DNA from: JACDAN01 sp963801855
Lineage (GTDB): Bacteria; Actinomycetota; Thermoleophilia; Gaiellales; Gaiellaceae
Reading direction: 5' to 3'
Length of the DNA: 64,000 bases
NCBI GenBank assembly: GCA_963801855.1
Contig: CAWDGK010000003.1
Span: 83,909 to 147,908 of the forward strand
The notes below the pieces were generated by a model. The model was not told where the DNA came from. It did no database searches and saw nothing but the letters and a program-made list of their open reading frames with translations. Both the position numbers and the translations under genes were made by a program. Shown in pieces: positions 62,133 through 64,000 of the stretch; the stretch's first letter is position 1; every line of letters begins with the position of its first letter.

Positions 62133-64000
62133 TCAGCCATCAGCCGCCTCGACGAACCCGCAAAGCGCGTTCGCCAGCCGCATCTGCTCCACCGTACGAC
62201 AGTTCGCGTCCAGCAGCCGCGGGCTCGCGACCAGGTACGCCAGGCACTTCGCTCTCGAGATCGCCACGTTGAGCCGGTTGCGCGAGAACAGGAAGTCCAG
62301 GCCGCGCGGGACGTCTTCTCCCGTCGAGCTCGCCATCGAATAGAAGACGACCGGCGCCTCCTGGCCCTGGAACTTGTCGACCGTGCCGATCCTGACTCGC
62401 CGCTCCGGGATCGCCGCCCGCAGGCACCGCACCTGCGCGTTGAACGGCGCGACGACGACGAAGTCCTCGTAGCGAAGCGCCCGCTCGCCGTGCTCATCCA
62501 CGTACGGCGTCCCGACCAGCCGCTCGATCTCGGCCCGCACGAACTCCGCCTCCTCCGGCGACGACGTCCGGTGGCCCGCGTGCTCGACCGGCACGAACCG
62601 CAGCCCGTTTCCCGCCGCGACCGACCGCGCCAGACACACCTCGGCCGGCTCGAGCCTCCCCTCGTAGAACGTCTCCGAGATGAACGCGTTCACCTCGGGT
62701 CGCATGCGCCACGTCCGCTCGAGGAACTCGCCCATCCCCGGCCGCACGGTCTCGTCCTCGCCGAGCAGGTGCTCCAGCACCGACGCGTTCGCGCCCGGTG
62801 GATGCGCGCCCTGCGAGACCTGCGGGAGCTGGTTCGGGTCGCCGAGCAGGACGAGCTCCCGCGCCGCCGTGCCGACCGCGATCGCATCGGCAAGCGCGAT
62901 CTGCCCGCCCTCGTCCACGAAAAGCGTGTCCACCACGCCCTCGAGCTCCGGCCGCGAGAACAGGAACGAGGTCCCGGCCAGCAGCTGGAGCTCCGGATCG
63001 AGCAGGTCGCCGTTGTCGTACGTGTTCTCGATCAGGTCGCCGCCGGCGTAGCGGTCGTCCTCGTCCGAGCACTTCTTCCGGCCCGCGGAAGCGGAAGCCC
63101 ACCTCCGCGGCCGCCGCCTCGATCTCCTTCAGGAACTGGTTGATCGCCTTGTGGCTGAGCGCCGTCACGCCGACGCGCTGACCGCGCCGAATCAGGTCGA
63201 CCGCCCGCCGCGCGCCCGTGTACGTCTTGCCCGAACCCGGCGGCCCCTGGACGAACTGATACCGGATCGGCGGTCGCCGCTCGAGGATCTCCACGAGCGC
63301 CGGGTAGCGCCGGATCCTTCGCGAAGCGGAGCACGGCCTCGCGCTGCACGCCGGTGTACAGCGGCGTCGGCGGGATCAGCGCGCGCGGCAGCGGCTCCTC
63401 GCGCGCCGGACGCCCCGCCGCAACGTCACGAGACCGCGTTCGTTGTCGACCTTGACCGTGTTTACCTCGTCTGCGTGGCGGGATCCACGGCGGGCCCGCC
63501 GATCTTGTGCTCCTGCGGGGGGAACTTCAGCGTGTAGACGAAGGACTGGCCGTCGAGCTCCGGCTCGCCGACGAGCTCGAGCCGGCCGATCGTCTCACTG
63601 CTCTCGATCAGCTGCTCCTCGTCGAGCGTCAGGTTGTTGAAGTAGGCCCACCACTGCGGCTTTTCCTCCCGCCGGTGGTACTCGAGGACGTGGGCGAGGA
63701 GCCAACGCGGCTCGCCCTCCTCCGCGCCCTCGAGCAGTCGATCGCGGAGCTCCTCGCGCTCGCCGAGCCGCTCCGCCGCCTCCTCGCTGTGCTCCCGCTG
63801 ATCCGGCGGCGCGCGCCACGCCAGATCCGCCGGCCGCAGCCCTCGCAGCCACAGATGGAGCTCGTACAGCGACCGGCAGTCCTCCTCGTTGTAGGCGCGG
63901 ATCCCCTCGAGCAGCGAGTCGTCCCCCACCTCGAGCCACTTCTCGAAGTCCACGACGGACTCGCTCCCACCGGAGACCTCGGCCGTGCGGCTCGAAGCCG
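62133..64000 (-). CDS. RecB-like nuclease / SF1B (DNA2-NAM7) helicase, 5' end beyond window, frameshifted
   Basis: The partial gene runs off the right edge. Nearest the edge: EKWLEVGDDSLLEGIRAYNE, with EDCRSLYELHLWLR, which is the end of a TM0106-type RecB-like/RNase H-like nuclease domain. Then VGEPELDGQSFVYTLKFPPQ, LPRALIPPTPLYTGVQREAV, Walker A QFVQGPPGSGKTYTGARRAV, motif II DTLFVDEGGQIALADAIAV, motif III LLGDPNQLPQVSQG, motif V GTVDKFQGQEAPVVFYSM and motif VI NRLNVAISRAK. DEGGQ replaces the usual DEA(S/A)Q. Frame changes near 63420-63460, 63315 and 63060-63090. Confidence 0.8.

Noticed and set aside
61865..62497. 210-aa Arg/Ser-rich frame at the helicase 3' end
   Set aside because: Out-of-frame reading of the helicase; the true frame holds motifs V and VI.

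Overview
The window is about 64 kb of very GC-rich DNA densely packed with genes, many of them joined by 4-base start/stop overlaps. Gene content (MoeZ-type activator beside a JAMM peptidase, DnaE with an intact PHP motif, UvrD2 with an HRDC tail, an F420-type oxidoreductase, GTG starts, leaderless promoters) points to an actinobacterium. An uncultured Thermoleophilia-like lineage (Gaiellales/Solirubrobacterales) is my best guess, but that rests on gene content and recall, not on a tree. At least a dozen conserved genes carry single-base frameshifts, several at G/C homopolymers, which fits indel errors in an assembled metagenome or long-read contig better than wholesale gene decay.

Layout. 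0-5.4 kb: housekeeping sigma factor, a TPR protein, a rhodanese-MoeZ/JAMM sulfur-carrier pair, a DAO-type oxidoreductase and a secreted cupredoxin. 5.4-20 kb, mostly minus strand: a long chain priA-def-fmt-rsmB-rpe-ribD-(small ORF)-ribE, then ribBA-ribH-rpmB-receiver. A 1326-residue LamG/Ig/FN3 secreted protein on the opposite strand splits the riboflavin genes. 19-23.4 kb: an iron-type ABC importer (ATPase, binding lipoprotein, permease) followed by a DtxR-family repressor, with two identical-pattern 7-4-7 palindromes as likely operators. 23.4-32.7 kb: metK, a DUF3352 lipoprotein and the coupled cluster aroA-cmk-plsC-der-gpsA, with trpS divergent. 32.7-46 kb: corA-pseudouridine synthase, VOC and F420 genes, a methyltransferase, lgt-scpA-scpB, an ECF sigma factor with a membrane partner, and dnaE. 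A 167-bp palindromic element fills the gap before dnaE. 46-51.5 kb: small proteins, the ABC-F factor EttA, a decayed RecQ piece, trpB2, a YceH-like protein and a small membrane protein.

51.5-64 kb is accessory in character. It holds a membrane-anchored protein with phage tail-tube (T4 gp19)-like repeats and a C-terminal FN3-like domain, then uvrD2. Next come two toxin-antitoxin modules (VapBC and RES-Xre), a NERD-nuclease/helicase and a translation-coupled three-gene operon (ADP-ribosylglycohydrolase, HCX5R phosphatase, PD-(D/E)XK-like protein). A DUF429 remnant and the 3' part of a RecB-like nuclease/SF1 helicase that runs off the window close the region. This reads as a defence or genome-conflict island; the three-gene operon and the gp19-like protein are the best candidates for something undescribed.

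Regulation seen in sequence: a recurring TANNNT hexamer 6-8 nt before the start codon of at least 15 genes implies leaderless mRNAs are common here. Shine-Dalgarno-led starts (sigA, the cupredoxin, the iron-binding lipoprotein, the YtkA-like protein) are the minority. No tRNA, rRNA, CRISPR array or intact insertion sequence was seen.
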